Counted from the first letter of the stretch, positions 47,367 to 57,708 are shown. The stretch: 64,000 nt of DNA from Paracoccus ravus (GCF_004522175.1 NZ_SDEB01000013.1:1-64000); one strand, 5' to 3'. Made by a program: numbers and translations. Notes: generated by a model from the letters alone, not told the origin.

Positions 47367-48200
47367 CTAGGCCAGACGCTCGGCATGCCAGCGGATATGA
47401 TCGGCCATGAAGGTCTGAACAAAGAAATAGCTGTGGTCGTAACCCTGCTGCATGCGGAACTCGCCCGGCTGGCGGCGTTCGGCCATGGCATGGGACAGCG
47501 CCTCGGGCTTGAGCAGATCCAGGAACTGGTCGCTTGCGCCCTGGTCGATCAAGACCTCGCGGGGAAAGCCCCTGTCCCGCATCAGAAGGGTGGAATCGTG
47601 ACGTGCCCAGGCCGTCTTGTCCTCACCCAGATAGGCCGAGAACTGCTTGCGGCCCCAATCCGATTCAGACGGATGGGCGATCGGGGCAAAGGCCGAGACC
47701 GTTTTGTAGGTCTCGGGGAGGGTCATCGCGATGGTCAACGCGCCATGCCCGCCCATGGAATGGCCAGTAATCCCCTGCGCCTCGCGATCGAGCGGGAAAT
47801 TCGTGAAGACCAGTTCGGGCAGTTCATGGGTGATATAATGCCACATCCTGAAATGCGGCGCCCAAGGGGCCTCGGTCGCATCGACATAGAAACCCGCGCC
47901 CTGCCCCAGATCATAGGCCTCGTCATTGGCGACGCCCTCGCCGCGCGGCGATGTGTCGGGAAAGATCAGCGCAATGCCATACTCGGCAGCCCATTCCTGC
48001 GCCCCGGCCTTGGTCATGGCGTTCTCATGGGTGCAGGTCAGGCCCGAGAGATACCAAAGCACCGGTACCTTGCCATATTGCGCCGCTGGCGGAAGATAGA
48101 CCGCGAAGGTCATATCGGTTCCGGTGGCTTGCGATTTGTGGCGATAGACGCCCTGTGTGCCGCCAAAACTGCGGTTCTCGGAGACGGTCTCGAATGTCAT
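47367..48200 (-). CDS. fghA: S-formylglutathione hydrolase
   Basis: FghA (277 residues) is the cytoplasmic esterase-D-type enzyme that releases formate and glutathione from S-formylglutathione. The nucleophile elbow is ITGHSMGGHGAL; the oxyanion and early region WYLSGLTCTHENAMTKAG and the His-containing YDHSYFFVQTFMADH complete the family pattern. The ATG at 48200 begins MTFETVSENRSFGG. It directs the last thiol step for formaldehyde made by XoxF just downstream on the same strand. Confidence 0.96.
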   Translation of the reverse strand: MTFETVSENRSFGGTQGVYRHKSQATGTDMTFAVYLPPAAQYGKVPVLWYLSGLTCTHENAMTKAGAQEWAAEYGIALIFPDTSPRGEGVANDEAYDLGQGAGFYVDATEAPWAPHFRMWHYITHELPELVFTNFPLDREAQGITGHSMGGHGALTIAMTLPETYKTVSAFAPIAHPSESDWGRKQFSAYLGEDKTAWARHDSTLLMRDRGFPREVLIDQGASDQFLDLLKPEALSHAMAERRQPGEFRMQQGYDHSYFFVQTFMADHIRWHAERLA

Positions 48201-48405
48201 CTGGTGTTCCTTCCGGCAGAGCGATTGCTGCGGCCAATCGAAATCAAGCGCCGCCTCAGGGCAACCGGAAATCCGGGCTTCTGCACCAAATGGGCGGTAT
48301 CTGTTGCGTGACCCCGAAGCCACGCCTGACGGGAATGGGCGCGCCGGGAAAACCGGAAAGGGAATCCGTGATAGGATCGCACCCGTATCGGCGAAAGGAT
48401 CATTC

Positions 48406-49563
48406 ATGACCGGAAGACGCAGATCATTCTTGCCCAAGCCCCACGTTCTTGCTCTGACGGCCCTGCTGGGACTTGCCAGCCCGGTGGCGGCGCTCGATTT
48501 CTCGATATTCGTCGATCCCGAGGACAATTACATCGATGCCTCGGCCTTTCTCGCACGGGGCGGGTTCATCCCGGTTCCGGTCATCATCACGGAGCCCGCC
48601 GTGGATGGCGGCTTTGGCATCATCGGGCAATTCGTCAGGACACCCGAGCATCCCGGAGACCAGCCGCCGCGCACGATGATCGGCATCGCGCGCACCGGCA
48701 ATGGCTCGACCGCGGGCGGCATCTTGCGCGGCGGCAATATGCGCGAAGGACAGGTCCGCTACAAATACGGTTTCGGCGCCGCCGATATGACGGTCCCCAT
48801 CTTTCCCTTCGGGCTGGAGCAATCCATCGATTACAACAACAAGAACCTCGCGGCCTTTGCCAATGCGCGGATGCGGCTGGGGGAATCGGATTTCTGGGCC
48901 GGGCCGCGGTTTGTCTATCGCAAGACCGACCTATCCTTTGGCGAAGATGCCGAACTGGGTCCTGTCGCCTCGCGGGTGCGCGACGAGATCAATTCGCTCT
49001 TCGACTCGAAGCAGTATATCGCGCTCGGCGTTTCGCTGCATTACGACACCCGCAACAACCCGCTCTCGCCCACTGACGGGATCAACGGCGTGCTGCGCTG
49101 GGATGTCTATGACGATGCCTTTGGCAGCGATGCCGATTTCAAGCTCGGGCAAGCCGTCTTGGCCAGTTTCACCGAATTCGGTGACGATTGGAGCATTGGC
49201 CTGATGAGCAAATATAAATGGGCGACGGGTGATAACCCGTTCTTCACCTCACCGTCAGTCGATCTGCGGGGTCTGCAGTCGGGCCGATATTCGGGCGATT
49301 CAGCCTATAGCACCGAATTTGAGCTACGAAAGCAGTTCAGCACGCGATGGGGCGGCGTGCTCTTTGGCGGCTATGGCGAAAGCTTCGTGGACGATTCCCG
49401 CCTCTACGATGCCGAGGGCGATATCTGGACCTATGGCGCGGGCGTGCGCTACCGGATCGCGCGCAAGATGGGGCTGGATATGGGCCTCGATCTGGCGAAG
49501 GGCCCCGAGGAGCACATCTTCTACATCCAGTTCGGCCATGCCTGGGGCCGCGAGATGGACTGA
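48406..49563 (+). CDS. Outer-membrane beta-barrel protein (surface antigen D15/BamA-barrel-like)
   Basis: The 385-residue protein has a basic N-terminus and signal peptide (RRRSFLPKPHVLALTALLGLASPVAA). Repeated amphipathic strands follow, with the barrel hallmarks SLHYDTRNNPLSPTDGINGVLRWD-like sequence (LHYDTRNNPLSPTDG) and a terminal YIQFGHAWGREMD. It resembles the barrel half of Omp85 proteins but has no POTRA repeats. It is divergent from fghA. Its role is unknown; a porin-like or lipid-related function is possible. Confidence 0.8.
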   Translation: MTGRRRSFLPKPHVLALTALLGLASPVAALDFSIFVDPEDNYIDASAFLARGGFIPVPVIITEPAVDGGFGIIGQFVRTPEHPGDQPPRTMIGIARTGNGSTAGGILRGGNMREGQVRYKYGFGAADMTVPIFPFGLEQSIDYNNKNLAAFANARMRLGESDFWAGPRFVYRKTDLSFGEDAELGPVASRVRDEINSLFDSKQYIALGVSLHYDTRNNPLSPTDGINGVLRWDVYDDAFGSDADFKLGQAVLASFTEFGDDWSIGLMSKYKWATGDNPFFTSPSVDLRGLQSGRYSGDSAYSTEFELRKQFSTRWGGVLFGGYGESFVDDSRLYDAEGDIWTYGAGVRYRIARKMGLDMGLDLAKGPEEHIFYIQFGHAWGREMD

Positions 49564-49569
49564 CCGCCG

Positions 49570-50079
49570 TTACGCGGTCAGATCCTGATACATCACCAGT
49601 GCATCGACATAGCCCTGCGACGGGTGCAGGAATGCGCCCGGCAGGCGGCCGACGATCTGGAAGCCCGCCTTTTCCCACGAATGGACGGCATCGGCATTGG
49701 TCGAGACGACGAAATTGAACTGCATCGCCCGGAAACCCTGATCCCGCGCCCAATCCTTGGCATGGGCCACCATCGCTTTGGCAATGCCCTTGCCCCGCGC
49801 ATCGGGATGGGTCGCGAAGCTGGCATTGGCGACGTGACTTGCCGGGCCAGGGCGATTGCGCCCGACATGGCTTGCGCCCAAGACCCGCCCGTCAACCTCG
49901 GCCACAAAAGCCGAGAACGGTGCCGCAAACCAATCCGCCAGCGCCTCATCGCGGGTGATGTCGGTCGGGATGCAATAGGTCTCACCCGCCCGGTATACCG
50001 GCTCGAGGATCGTCCAAATTGCATCGTGATCGTCACAAGTCGCGGGGCGGATCACCACCCCGCGCGGGCCTTCGCTCAT
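49570..50079 (-). CDS. GNAT-family N-acetyltransferase
   Basis: The 169-residue protein is a single GNAT domain with IRPATCDDHDAIWTI at the start and the acetyl-CoA loop HPDARGKGIAKAMVAHAKDWA with R/Q-G-x-G/A in the form RGKGIA. It ends near PGAFLHPSQGYVDALVMYQ. The acceptor, possibly an amino acid or a protein N-terminus, cannot be deduced. It overlaps the clpP-like stop codon by four bases and is likely co-transcribed with it. Confidence 0.9.
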   Translation of the reverse strand: MSEGPRGVVIRPATCDDHDAIWTILEPVYRAGETYCIPTDITRDEALADWFAAPFSAFVAEVDGRVLGASHVGRNRPGPASHVANASFATHPDARGKGIAKAMVAHAKDWARDQGFRAMQFNFVVSTNADAVHSWEKAGFQIVGRLPGAFLHPSQGYVDALVMYQDLTA

Positions 50080-50714
50080 TGCAGCTCATCCACCGAGCGG
50101 ATGACCTTGCCGAGCAGACCGTAATCCAGGGCCTCTTGCGTGTTCAGCCAGAAGTCGCGCTGGGTGTCCTTTTCGATGCGCTCGATCGGTTGGCCGGTCG
50201 CATCCGCAAAGATCTGGTTCAGACGGTCGCGCATCAGACGCACCTGTTCGGCCTGGATCATCATGTCCGAGGACGTGCCGCCGATCCCGCCCGAGGGCTG
50301 ATGGATCAGGAAGCGCGTGTTCGGCAGGCAGAAGCGGTTTTCCTTCTTCGCCGCGACGAAGATCAGCGCGCCAGCCGATGCCACCCAGCCCGAGCCGATG
50401 GTGCGCACGGTCGGACGGATGAACTTGATCACGTCATGGATCATGTCGCCCGATTCCACGTGACCGCCCGGCGACGAGATCAGCATGTTGATCGGCTTGT
50501 CGCTATCCTCGGCCAGAGCCAGAAGATGGGCGACGGTGCGCTGTGCCAGCTTGTCATTGATCGGGCCGGCGACGATCACCGTGCGCGATTTGAAATAGAG
50601 CTTGCCGATCTTGTCACCTTCGGGAAGGCCAAGACCTTCGTCCTTTTCGCCTTTTTGCGGCTGATCGTCATCGTCGTCATCGTCGTCGTCGTCGTTGAGC
50701 CATTGGTGACGCAT
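50076..50714 (-). CDS. ClpP-family serine protease with a poly-aspartate N-terminus
   Basis: The 212-residue protein carries the ClpP triad: Ser in GWVASAGALIFVAA, His in RFLIHQPSGG, and Asp in EKDTQRDFWLNTQEALDYG. It should form the proteolytic chamber used by a Clp ATPase. Its N-terminus is unusual, with ten consecutive Asp (residues 8-17) where other ClpP proteins have a short propeptide or axial loop. No clpX or clpA is adjacent, so it is probably a second, non-canonical ClpP. Confidence 0.9.
   Translation of the reverse strand: MRHQWLNDDDDDDDDDDQPQKGEKDEGLGLPEGDKIGKLYFKSRTVIVAGPINDKLAQRTVAHLLALAEDSDKPINMLISSPGGHVESGDMIHDVIKFIRPTVRTIGSGWVASAGALIFVAAKKENRFCLPNTRFLIHQPSGGIGGTSSDMMIQAEQVRLMRDRLNQIFADATGQPIERIEKDTQRDFWLNTQEALDYGLLGKVIRSVDELQ
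50664..50693. repeat. Trinucleotide (GAC/GAT) tract encoding ten aspartates
   Basis: Ten consecutive Asp codons, seven GAC and three GAT read on the minus strand, lie within the 5' end of the clpP-like gene. The near-perfect triplet repeat could change length by slippage without frameshift. Confidence 0.85.
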
Positions 50715-50740
50715 CGGCCTGCTCCTTTATTCCTCATGGC

Positions 50741-50767
50741 GACGGCGGGACCAGCGGCCCCGCCGTC
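50741..50767. repeat. Inverted repeat between flhA and clpP-like genes
   Basis: GACGGCGGG (50741-50749) pairs with CCCGCCGTC (50759-50767) around a 9-base loop. The T-run lies on the plus-strand side (CTTTT), so it is not a classic terminator for the leftward genes on either side. It may mark a transcript boundary or a weak bidirectional structure. Confidence 0.45.
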
Positions 50768-50792
50768 CTTTTAACTAAGCAGCCCTTACCGA

Positions 50793-51923
<1,131 letters not shown>

Positions 51924-51980
51924 GATTCTCCTTAAGTCTTGGCCGTTTGGCCTGCTGAAAGTCTCGTCGCAGCGCCCTCA

Positions 51981-52019
51981 TGGCATCGGGGGCCGGATTG
52001 ACCGACCCCCTGCATGCCA
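51981..52019 (-). terminator. Extended stem-loop between gfa and flhA
   Basis: TGGCAT (51981-51986) pairs with ATGCCA (52014-52019), enclosing GGGGG/CCCCC and CGG/CCG around loop ATTGA with small internal bulges. It lies 15 bases past the gfa stop. No U-run follows, so it may protect gfa mRNA or partially attenuate rather than end transcription. Confidence 0.55.
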
Positions 52020-52034
52020 GAGAGACAAAGGACG

Positions 52035-52619
52035 TCAAGCCGGCAGTGCGCCAGATTTCTTGGCGATATGCGTCGCAATCGCATCCATCAGGGGGGGCGA
52101 GAGCGCATCATAGGGCTCGAGCCCCAGTTCCTTCAGCCGGGCGCGGATGCCGGCCATGCGGCTGGGATCGACGCCCGATTCGATGATCGAACTGACAAAG
52201 GCCGCGAATTCCGGGGCGGCCCAGCCATCCTGATCCGAAAGCTCGGTATGGACGAAATCGAGGCCGTAGAACGGATGCTCCTTGTTTTCGATCCGGCCAT
52301 ACATGTGGACGCCGCACTCCTTGCAGCGAAAGCGCTGGATCGGCGCGTCCGGATTGACGACTTGCAGTTTCTCGGCGCCGCTCAACACCTCGACCGCATC
52401 GCGCCCGACAACGGCAATTTGCGAGAAGACAGCCCCTTCGGGCTTCCAGCATTTGGTGCAGCCGCAAACATGGTTATGGGCGGTCTGGGATTTGATCGAG
52501 ACGCGCACTGGGTTGCTGGCGCATTTGCAGTGAATCTCGCCGCCGCCGAAATCGGCCTTGGCCGGTTTGATGCCGTTATCAACGGCGGGGTGAATCGTGA
52601 CCCCTGAAGAATCGCTCAT
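52035..52619 (-). CDS. gfa: Glutathione-dependent formaldehyde-activating enzyme
   Basis: Gfa (194 residues) speeds formation of S-hydroxymethylglutathione from formaldehyde and glutathione. It is a zinc protein with Cys clusters [20 protein letters not shown] and [12 protein letters not shown], all present. It is the first gene of the gfa-flhA pair, as in Paracoccus denitrificans. The spacer holds a long hairpin. Together with flhA and fghA it handles formaldehyde from XoxF. Confidence 0.96.
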   Translation of the reverse strand: MSDSSGVTIHPAVDNGIKPAKADFGGGEIHCKCASNPVRVSIKSQTAHNHVCGCTKCWKPEGAVFSQIAVVGRDAVEVLSGAEKLQVVNPDAPIQRFRCKECGVHMYGRIENKEHPFYGLDFVHTELSDQDGWAAPEFAAFVSSIIESGVDPSRMAGIRARLKELGLEPYDALSPPLMDAIATHIAKKSGALPA

Positions 52620-52720
52620 GGTCCTCCCTCCCTAGACCCTGGGCCATGACCGGCCTCAGTGAGCGAAGTTTGCGCCGCGATCAGCCACAGGCAAGTGGGC
52701 AAAAGGTTGTAATCCTTGCC

Positions 52721-53074
52721 TCACACCTCGGGGCGGGTGACAAGCCAGATGGCGACTGCACTGCAGATCAGGGCCTGTCCGGCGATCAGCCGCGGGTCCA
52801 GACCCAGCCAAAGCGACCAGCCGACGCCGCCTGCCATGGCAAGGGTTGCCCAGATCTTCGCGGGGCGGCCAATGACGCCTCGCTTGCGCCATGCCCGGAT
52901 CGGCGGACCAAAGGTCGGGTGGCGCGAGATTCGCGCACCGAGTCGCGGCGAGGATTTCGCAAAGGCCCAGACCGCCACGACGAGAAACGGCGCGGTCGGC
53001 ATCACCGGAAGGATGATTCCCAAAAGGCCAAGCGTGAGAGAGAGCCAACCCAGAGCAAGCCACAGATAATGCAT
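52721..53074 (-). CDS. DUF454 (YbaN-like) inner-membrane protein
   Basis: The 117-residue protein has three to four hydrophobic helices, opening YLWLALGWLSLTLGLLGIIL, with the DUF454 pattern LPVMPTAPFLVVAVWAFAKSSPR and HPTFGPPIRAWRKRGVI. Function is unknown. The ATG at 53074 overlaps no coding sequence but lies two bases after the hemW stop. It belongs to the leftward rph-rdgB-ridA-hemW series. Confidence 0.85.
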   Translation of the reverse strand: MHYLWLALGWLSLTLGLLGIILPVMPTAPFLVVAVWAFAKSSPRLGARISRHPTFGPPIRAWRKRGVIGRPAKIWATLAMAGGVGWSLWLGLDPRLIAGQALICSAVAIWLVTRPEV

Positions 53075-53075
53075 G

Positions 53076-54263
53076 TTACTCGGCCAACTCCCGCAAGATG
53101 CCATTCAGAACCGGGCGACCGGCGGCGGTCGCGGCCAGCCTGCCCCCGTTTCGTTCAACAAGGCCGAGGCCCATCAGATCCGCAAGCCGATCCTGCGGCA
53201 GTTTCGCACCATGGGCGAGGTAGCGATCCACCTCCATGCCCTCGGTCAAGCGCAGCGACATCAGCAGATATTCAACCGCCCGGTCAGAAATCGTCAGCAG
53301 ATCGCGCAAACTGTCGCCATTGCCGAGGGTCTCGACGGCCTGCAGCCACTCGCCGGGCGCGCGATGCGCCTCGGTCGCCCAGCGGCCATTGGGAAGGGTC
53401 AAGCGGCCATGCGCGCCGGGGCCGATGGCGGCCCAGTCGCCCTGACGCCAATAGATCAGATTATGCAGGCTCTCCGCACCCGGACGGGCATGGTTCGAGA
53501 TCTCGTAGGTCGGCATGCCTGCCGCCGCGCAGATCTCTTGCGTGTCCTGATACATATCGGCGGAAAGATCGTCGTCGGGCAGGCCCTTGAGGCCGCCCTT
53601 GGCGTGGCGCGCGCCAAAGGCCGTGCCGGGCTCGATGGTCAGTTGATAGGCCGAGAGGTGATCGACCGCCATATTGAGCGCCTCGGTCAGCTCGCGCCGC
53701 CAATGGGCGCGGTCCTGATCCTGCCGGGCATAGATCAGGTCGAAGCTGACACGCGTGAAACATTCGCGCGCAATGTCAAAGGCGGCGCGGCCCTCGGCCA
53801 CGGAATGCATCCGGCCGAGGCGGCGCAGGTCGTCGTCGTTCAGCGCCTGCATCCCCATCGAGACGCGGTTCACCCCGCCATCGGCATAGGCGCGGAAGCG
53901 GCCCATCTCGATGCTGGTCGGATTGGCCTCGAGGGTGATCTCGATGTCATTGGCAAAGGGCCACTCTGCGCGGGCGGCCTCGATCACCCCGACGACGGTT
54001 TCCGGGGCCATCAGGCTGGGCGTGCCGCCGCCAAAGAAGATGCTGTTAAGCACCCTGCCCGGCAATTCACGGCCGAGACGCTCAAGCTCGCGGCGATAGG
54101 CGGCAAGCCAGCGCGACTGGTCGATGCTGCTGGCGACATGGCTGTTGAAGTCGCAATAGGGGCATTTCGCGGCGCAGAAGGGCCAATGCACGTAAAGCGC
54201 GAATCCCCCTGCCCGCCAGTCATCGGCAAGCGGGTCGGTCAATGTGGCGGATGTTATGGTCAT
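53076..54263 (-). CDS. hemW: HemW, heme chaperone radical-SAM family protein
   Basis: The 395-residue protein has the radical SAM motif CAAKCPYCDFNSH near residue 30, FFGGGTPSLM, and VNRVSMGMQALNDDDLRRLGR. These are HemW/HemN-like landmarks. HemW family members (formerly called oxygen-independent coproporphyrinogen oxidases) act as heme chaperones for respiratory enzymes. The genomic position after rdgB is the standard alphaproteobacterial one. It overlaps the ridA-like stop by four bases. Confidence 0.95.
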   Translation of the reverse strand: MTITSATLTDPLADDWRAGGFALYVHWPFCAAKCPYCDFNSHVASSIDQSRWLAAYRRELERLGRELPGRVLNSIFFGGGTPSLMAPETVVGVIEAARAEWPFANDIEITLEANPTSIEMGRFRAYADGGVNRVSMGMQALNDDDLRRLGRMHSVAEGRAAFDIARECFTRVSFDLIYARQDQDRAHWRRELTEALNMAVDHLSAYQLTIEPGTAFGARHAKGGLKGLPDDDLSADMYQDTQEICAAAGMPTYEISNHARPGAESLHNLIYWRQGDWAAIGPGAHGRLTLPNGRWATEAHRAPGEWLQAVETLGNGDSLRDLLTISDRAVEYLLMSLRLTEGMEVDRYLAHGAKLPQDRLADLMGLGLVERNGGRLAATAAGRPVLNGILRELAE

Positions 54264-54634
54264 TCCCTGAACGCGGTCACTTCGATCTCGACCTTCATTT
54301 CGGGTCTGATGAGGCCGGCTACAACCATCGTGGCGGCAGGTAACGCATCCTTCATCGCTTCTCCGAGAACCGGCGCAATTTCTTCTACCAGCGCGGGATC
54401 GATGACGGTGTATTGCACGCGGACGATGTCGGCCGGATTGAAGCCAGCCTTATCCAGTGTCGCGAAGATCGTGGCGAAGGCGTTGCGGGCCTGATCTGCA
54501 GCGCCTTCTGGCATCTCCATCGCCGCATAATCGTAACCCGTGGTGCCCGAAACAAAGCACCACGGGCCTTTGACGACGGCCCGGCTATAGCCGAGTGCCG
54601 TTTCAAAAGGCGATCCCGTCGAGATCCTACGCAA
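54260..54634 (-). CDS. RidA/YjgF-family protein
   Basis: The 124-residue protein has RidA-family sequence (AVVKGPWCFVSGTTGYDY; AGLIRPEMKVEIEVTAF). Classic RidA hydrolyses reactive enamines, but this diverged member may differ. The chosen start is TTG at 54634, giving [15 protein letters not shown] lies five bases upstream and the homologous region begins there. It overlaps the last eight bases of rdgB. An ATG at 54661 is possible but adds nine unconserved residues. Confidence 0.85.
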   Translation of the reverse strand: MRRISTGSPFETALGYSRAVVKGPWCFVSGTTGYDYAAMEMPEGAADQARNAFATIFATLDKAGFNPADIVRVQYTVIDPALVEEIAPVLGEAMKDALPAATMVVAGLIRPEMKVEIEVTAFRE

Positions 54635-55232
54635 ACAGCGCCTCGAGCTTGCGGAAGGCATCGGCGCGGTGGCTGATGCGGTTCTTTTCCTCGGGGGTCA
54701 TCTCGGCAAAAGTCACGTCATGCCCCTCGGGGACGAAGATCGGGTCATAGCCATGGCCCTGCACGCCGCGCGGCGGCCAAGTGAGGCGGCCCGGAGCGAT
54801 GCCCTCGAAGACCTCCTCATGCCCATCCGGCCACATCAGCATCAGCGTGGCGCGGAACTGGGCCAAGCGCGGCTCGGGGGCGTTACGGGCTTCAAGCTCG
54901 TTCCACGTGCGAGACATGGCCTGCATGAAATCGCGGCCATTGGGCGTCTCGGCCCAGTCGGCAGTATAGACGCCGGGCGCGCCATCCAGACCATCGACGG
55001 TAATGCCGCTGTCATCCGAGAGGACCGGCAGGCCGGTCGCCAGCATCGCGGCGCGGGCCTTGATGCGGGCGTTTCCGACGAAGCTGTCCTCGGTCTCGTC
55101 GGGCTCGGGCAGGCCCATCTCACCCGCGGAGGTGACCTCGATCCCATGCGGGGCCATCATCGCGCGAATTTCGTCGAGCTTGCCCGCATTATGGGTCGCG
55201 ACGAGCAGCTTCCTTTCGGTCAGCTTCCTCAT
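54627..55232 (-). CDS. rdgB: Non-canonical purine NTP pyrophosphatase (ITPase, HAM1 family)
   Basis: RdgB (201 residues) hydrolyses ITP, dITP and XTP so that they are not incorporated into nucleic acids. The family N-terminus [38 protein letters not shown] in two parts, [10 protein letters not shown] and [19 protein letters not shown] are all present. It overlaps rph upstream by four bases and the RidA-like gene downstream by eight. Confidence 0.97.
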   Translation of the reverse strand: MRKLTERKLLVATHNAGKLDEIRAMMAPHGIEVTSAGEMGLPEPDETEDSFVGNARIKARAAMLATGLPVLSDDSGITVDGLDGAPGVYTADWAETPNGRDFMQAMSRTWNELEARNAPEPRLAQFRATLMLMWPDGHEEVFEGIAPGRLTWPPRGVQGHGYDPIFVPEGHDVTFAEMTPEEKNRISHRADAFRKLEALFA

Positions 55233-55942
55233 GAAATGGCCTCTTTCTGCGCCGCGACCAGTTGCGCGATACCGGCCTCGGCAAGGTCCAGCAATTCATT
55301 CATCTGCGGACGCGAGAAGGTCGCGCCCTCGGCGGACATCTGGATCTCGATCAGGCGTCCCGTCCCGGTCAGGATGAAATTGCCGTCAGTTCCGGCTTCG
55401 CTGTCCTCGGGGTAATCCAGATCCAGCACCGCCTGTCCGGCATAGATCCCGCAAGACACGGCCGCGACATGGTCCATGATCGGATCGGTAGCAATGATGC
55501 CCGCCTTCAAAAGCTTGTTCACGGCCAGACGCAAAGCCACCCAGCCCCCGGTGATCGAGGCGCAGCGCGTGCCGCCATCGGCCTGGATGACGTCGCAATC
55601 AATGACGATCTGACGCTCGCCAAGCGCGCGACGATCCACGCCCGCCCTGAGCGCGCGACCGATCAGGCGCTGGATTTCTTGCGTCCGGCCCGATTGCTTG
55701 CCGGCAGCGGCCTCGCGGCGGTTGCGCGAATTGGTGGCGCGCGGAAGCATCCCGTATTCGGCGGTCACCCAACCCTGTCCCGAACCCTTGAGAAACGGCG
55801 GGGCCTTTTCCTCAATCGTTGCCGAGCAAAGCACCTTGGTGTCGCCGCAGGAAATGAGGCACGAGCCCTCGGCGTGGCGCATGATCCCCGTTTCGATTGA
55901 AATCGGACGCATATCGCTTAAATTCCGGCCAGAGGGTCGCAT
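55229..55942 (-). CDS. rph: Ribonuclease PH
   Basis: RNase PH (237 residues) trims tRNA 3' ends phosphorolytically. Typical blocks are [58 protein letters not shown] and [18 protein letters not shown]. It begins [19 protein letters not shown]. It is the first gene of the leftward rph-rdgB-RidA-hemW-DUF454 series and is divergent from hrcA across 85 bases, a conserved arrangement. Confidence 0.97.
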   Translation of the reverse strand: MRPSGRNLSDMRPISIETGIMRHAEGSCLISCGDTKVLCSATIEEKAPPFLKGSGQGWVTAEYGMLPRATNSRNRREAAAGKQSGRTQEIQRLIGRALRAGVDRRALGERQIVIDCDVIQADGGTRCASITGGWVALRLAVNKLLKAGIIATDPIMDHVAAVSCGIYAGQAVLDLDYPEDSEAGTDGNFILTGTGRLIEIQMSAEGATFSRPQMNELLDLAEAGIAQLVAAQKEAIS

Positions 55943-56027
55943 CAGTCATTCCTTTCGGGGGTTTTGCTGTTCAAATACAGGTCGCCCACCCCTGACCGCA
56001 ACCCGAGAACGATCTAACCGACCCGCC

Positions 56028-57083
56028 ATGCCCGAGATGACGCTGCTTTCCGACCTGAACGACCGCTCGCGCGAAGTGTTTCGACGCGTGGTCGAGGCCT
56101 ATCTTGCGACCGGTGAGCCGGTCGGCTCGCGCACCCTCACCCGCGACATGACCGAAAAGGTCAGCGCCGCCACGATCAGGAACGTGATGCAGGATCTCGA
56201 GCATCTGGGCCTGCTGGATCACCCACATGTCTCGGCGGGACGCATGCCCACGCAGCTCGGCTTGCGGCTGTTCGTGGACGGGCTGATGGAAATGGGCCCG
56301 GTTTCTCACAATGACCGCGAGATGATCGAGGAAACGCTGGGCGACGAAAGCGGAAACACCGGGGCCATGCTCGACCGCGTCAGCATGGCGCTGTCGAACC
56401 TGACCCACGGCGCATCGCTTGTCCTGATGCCCAAGCAAGAGGCTCCGGTCCGACATATCGAGTTCGTCAGCCTCGCCCCGGATCGGGCGCTGGTCGTGCT
56501 GGTCTTTGCCGATGGCCGCGTCGAGAATCGCGTCTTTACCCCACCACCCGGACATACCGCGAGTTCGATGCGCGAGGCCGCGAACTTCCTGAACGCCGTG
56601 GCCGAGGGACGCACCCTCGCCGATCTGCGTGGCAGCATCTCGCGCGAGATCGAGGCGAGTCGGCAAAAGCTGGACAATATGGCGGCTACCCTCATTGCCT
56701 CGGGACTGGCGATGTGGGACGGCGACGAAACCGACCCCCGGCTTATCGTCCGGGGCCGCGCCAACCTGCTCGCCCATGAACTGGCCGATCTGGACCGGAT
56801 ACGCAATCTATTCGACGACCTCGAACGCAAGCGCGACATCGCCGAATTCCTTGAACTGGCCGAGCATGGCGAGGGTGTGCGCATTTTCATCGGCTCGGAG
56901 AACAAGCTTTTTTCACTTTCCGGTTCATCTCTGGTCGTTTCACCCTATATGAATGCCGACCGAAAGATTGTTGGCGCTGTGGGTGTCATCGGCCCGACCC
57001 GGCTGAACTACGGACGCATCGTGCCAATCGTCGACTATACTGCGCAGCTCGTCGGCCGGATGATTTCGGGCCGGAAAGGATAA
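56028..57083 (+). CDS. hrcA: HrcA heat-inducible transcription repressor
   Basis: HrcA (351 residues) represses chaperone genes by binding CIRCE. It has the N-terminal winged helix LNDRSREVFRRVVEAYLATGEPV, the TIRNVMQDLEHLGLLDHPHVSAGRMPT region, and the C-terminal YGRIVPIVDYTAQLV. The ATG at 56028 is chosen; an ATG at 56036 is out of frame. An in-frame open stretch extends upstream across rph but lacks homology. No CIRCE-like inverted repeat was seen in the short upstream gap. It is followed by grpE. Confidence 0.95.
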   Translation: MPEMTLLSDLNDRSREVFRRVVEAYLATGEPVGSRTLTRDMTEKVSAATIRNVMQDLEHLGLLDHPHVSAGRMPTQLGLRLFVDGLMEMGPVSHNDREMIEETLGDESGNTGAMLDRVSMALSNLTHGASLVLMPKQEAPVRHIEFVSLAPDRALVVLVFADGRVENRVFTPPPGHTASSMREAANFLNAVAEGRTLADLRGSISREIEASRQKLDNMAATLIASGLAMWDGDETDPRLIVRGRANLLAHELADLDRIRNLFDDLERKRDIAEFLELAEHGEGVRIFIGSENKLFSLSGSSLVVSPYMNADRKIVGAVGVIGPTRLNYGRIVPIVDYTAQLVGRMISGRKG

Positions 57084-57087
57084 GGAC

Positions 57088-57633
57088 ATGACGAACGATT
57101 ACCCGAACGGAAGCCCCACGGACGAGGATCTGGTCGATCCGCTCGCCGAACTCCCCGATGTGGATTCCGAGATCGAGGCAATAATTGCCGAACGCGACGC
57201 GTTCCGCGACAAGTTCATGCGTGCCCTTGCCGATGCGGAAAATGCGCGCAAACGGGCCGACAAGGAACGCCGCGAGGCCGAGCAATATGGCGGATCGCGA
57301 CTGGCCCGCGACCTCCTGCCGGTTCACGAAGCCCTGACTCGCGCCCTTGACGCGGCAAATGATGAGCAGCGCGCCGCGGCCGCGGCCCTCATCGAAGGCG
57401 TGGAGCTGACGCTTCGCGAATTGAACAACGTCTTCGCCAAGCATGGGATTCACGTCATCATCCCTCAGGTTGGCGAGAGGTTCGACCCCCAGCAACATGA
57501 GGCGATGTTCGAAGCACCGGTCCCCGGAACGGTCGCAGGCAATATCATCCAGGTCATGGCCAACGGGTTCATGCTGCATGACCGGCTGCTGCGGGCAGCA
57601 AAGGTCGGCGTCAGTTCAAGCCCGGCAAGTTGA
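57088..57633 (+). CDS. grpE: GrpE nucleotide exchange factor
   Basis: GrpE (181 residues) releases ADP from DnaK. It has an acidic N-terminus, a long helix (EIEAIIAERDAFRDKFMRALADAENARKRADKERRE in several parts), and the C-terminal beta domain ending VMANGFMLHDRLLRAAKVGVS. It lies four bases after hrcA and closes the hrcA-grpE unit. A strong hairpin follows. Confidence 0.96.
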   Translation: MTNDYPNGSPTDEDLVDPLAELPDVDSEIEAIIAERDAFRDKFMRALADAENARKRADKERREAEQYGGSRLARDLLPVHEALTRALDAANDEQRAAAAALIEGVELTLRELNNVFAKHGIHVIIPQVGERFDPQQHEAMFEAPVPGTVAGNIIQVMANGFMLHDRLLRAAKVGVSSSPAS

Positions 57634-57637
57634 ACGA

Positions 57638-57665
57638 TACCAGCCCTCCGCAAGGAGGGCTGGTA
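57638..57665. terminator. Bidirectional terminator between grpE and parB
   Basis: A 12-bp perfect stem (TACCAGCCCTCC at 57638-57649 with GGAGGGCTGGTA at 57654-57665) with loop GCAA lies between convergent grpE and parB. T-runs are weak on both sides but the stem is very stable. Confidence 0.8.
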
Positions 57666-57708
57666 CGCTATATGTAGGTCATTGAATTTCCGAACCACAA
57701 AATATAGA

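Noticed and set aside
50664..50693. Sequencing error or frameshift in the clpP-like gene
   Set aside because: The triplet tract stays in frame and the catalytic triad follows intact, so the poly-Asp stretch is likely real.
55943..56027. Possible CIRCE operator before hrcA
   Set aside because: No GCACTC-N9-GAGTGC-type inverted repeat could be found in this gap.
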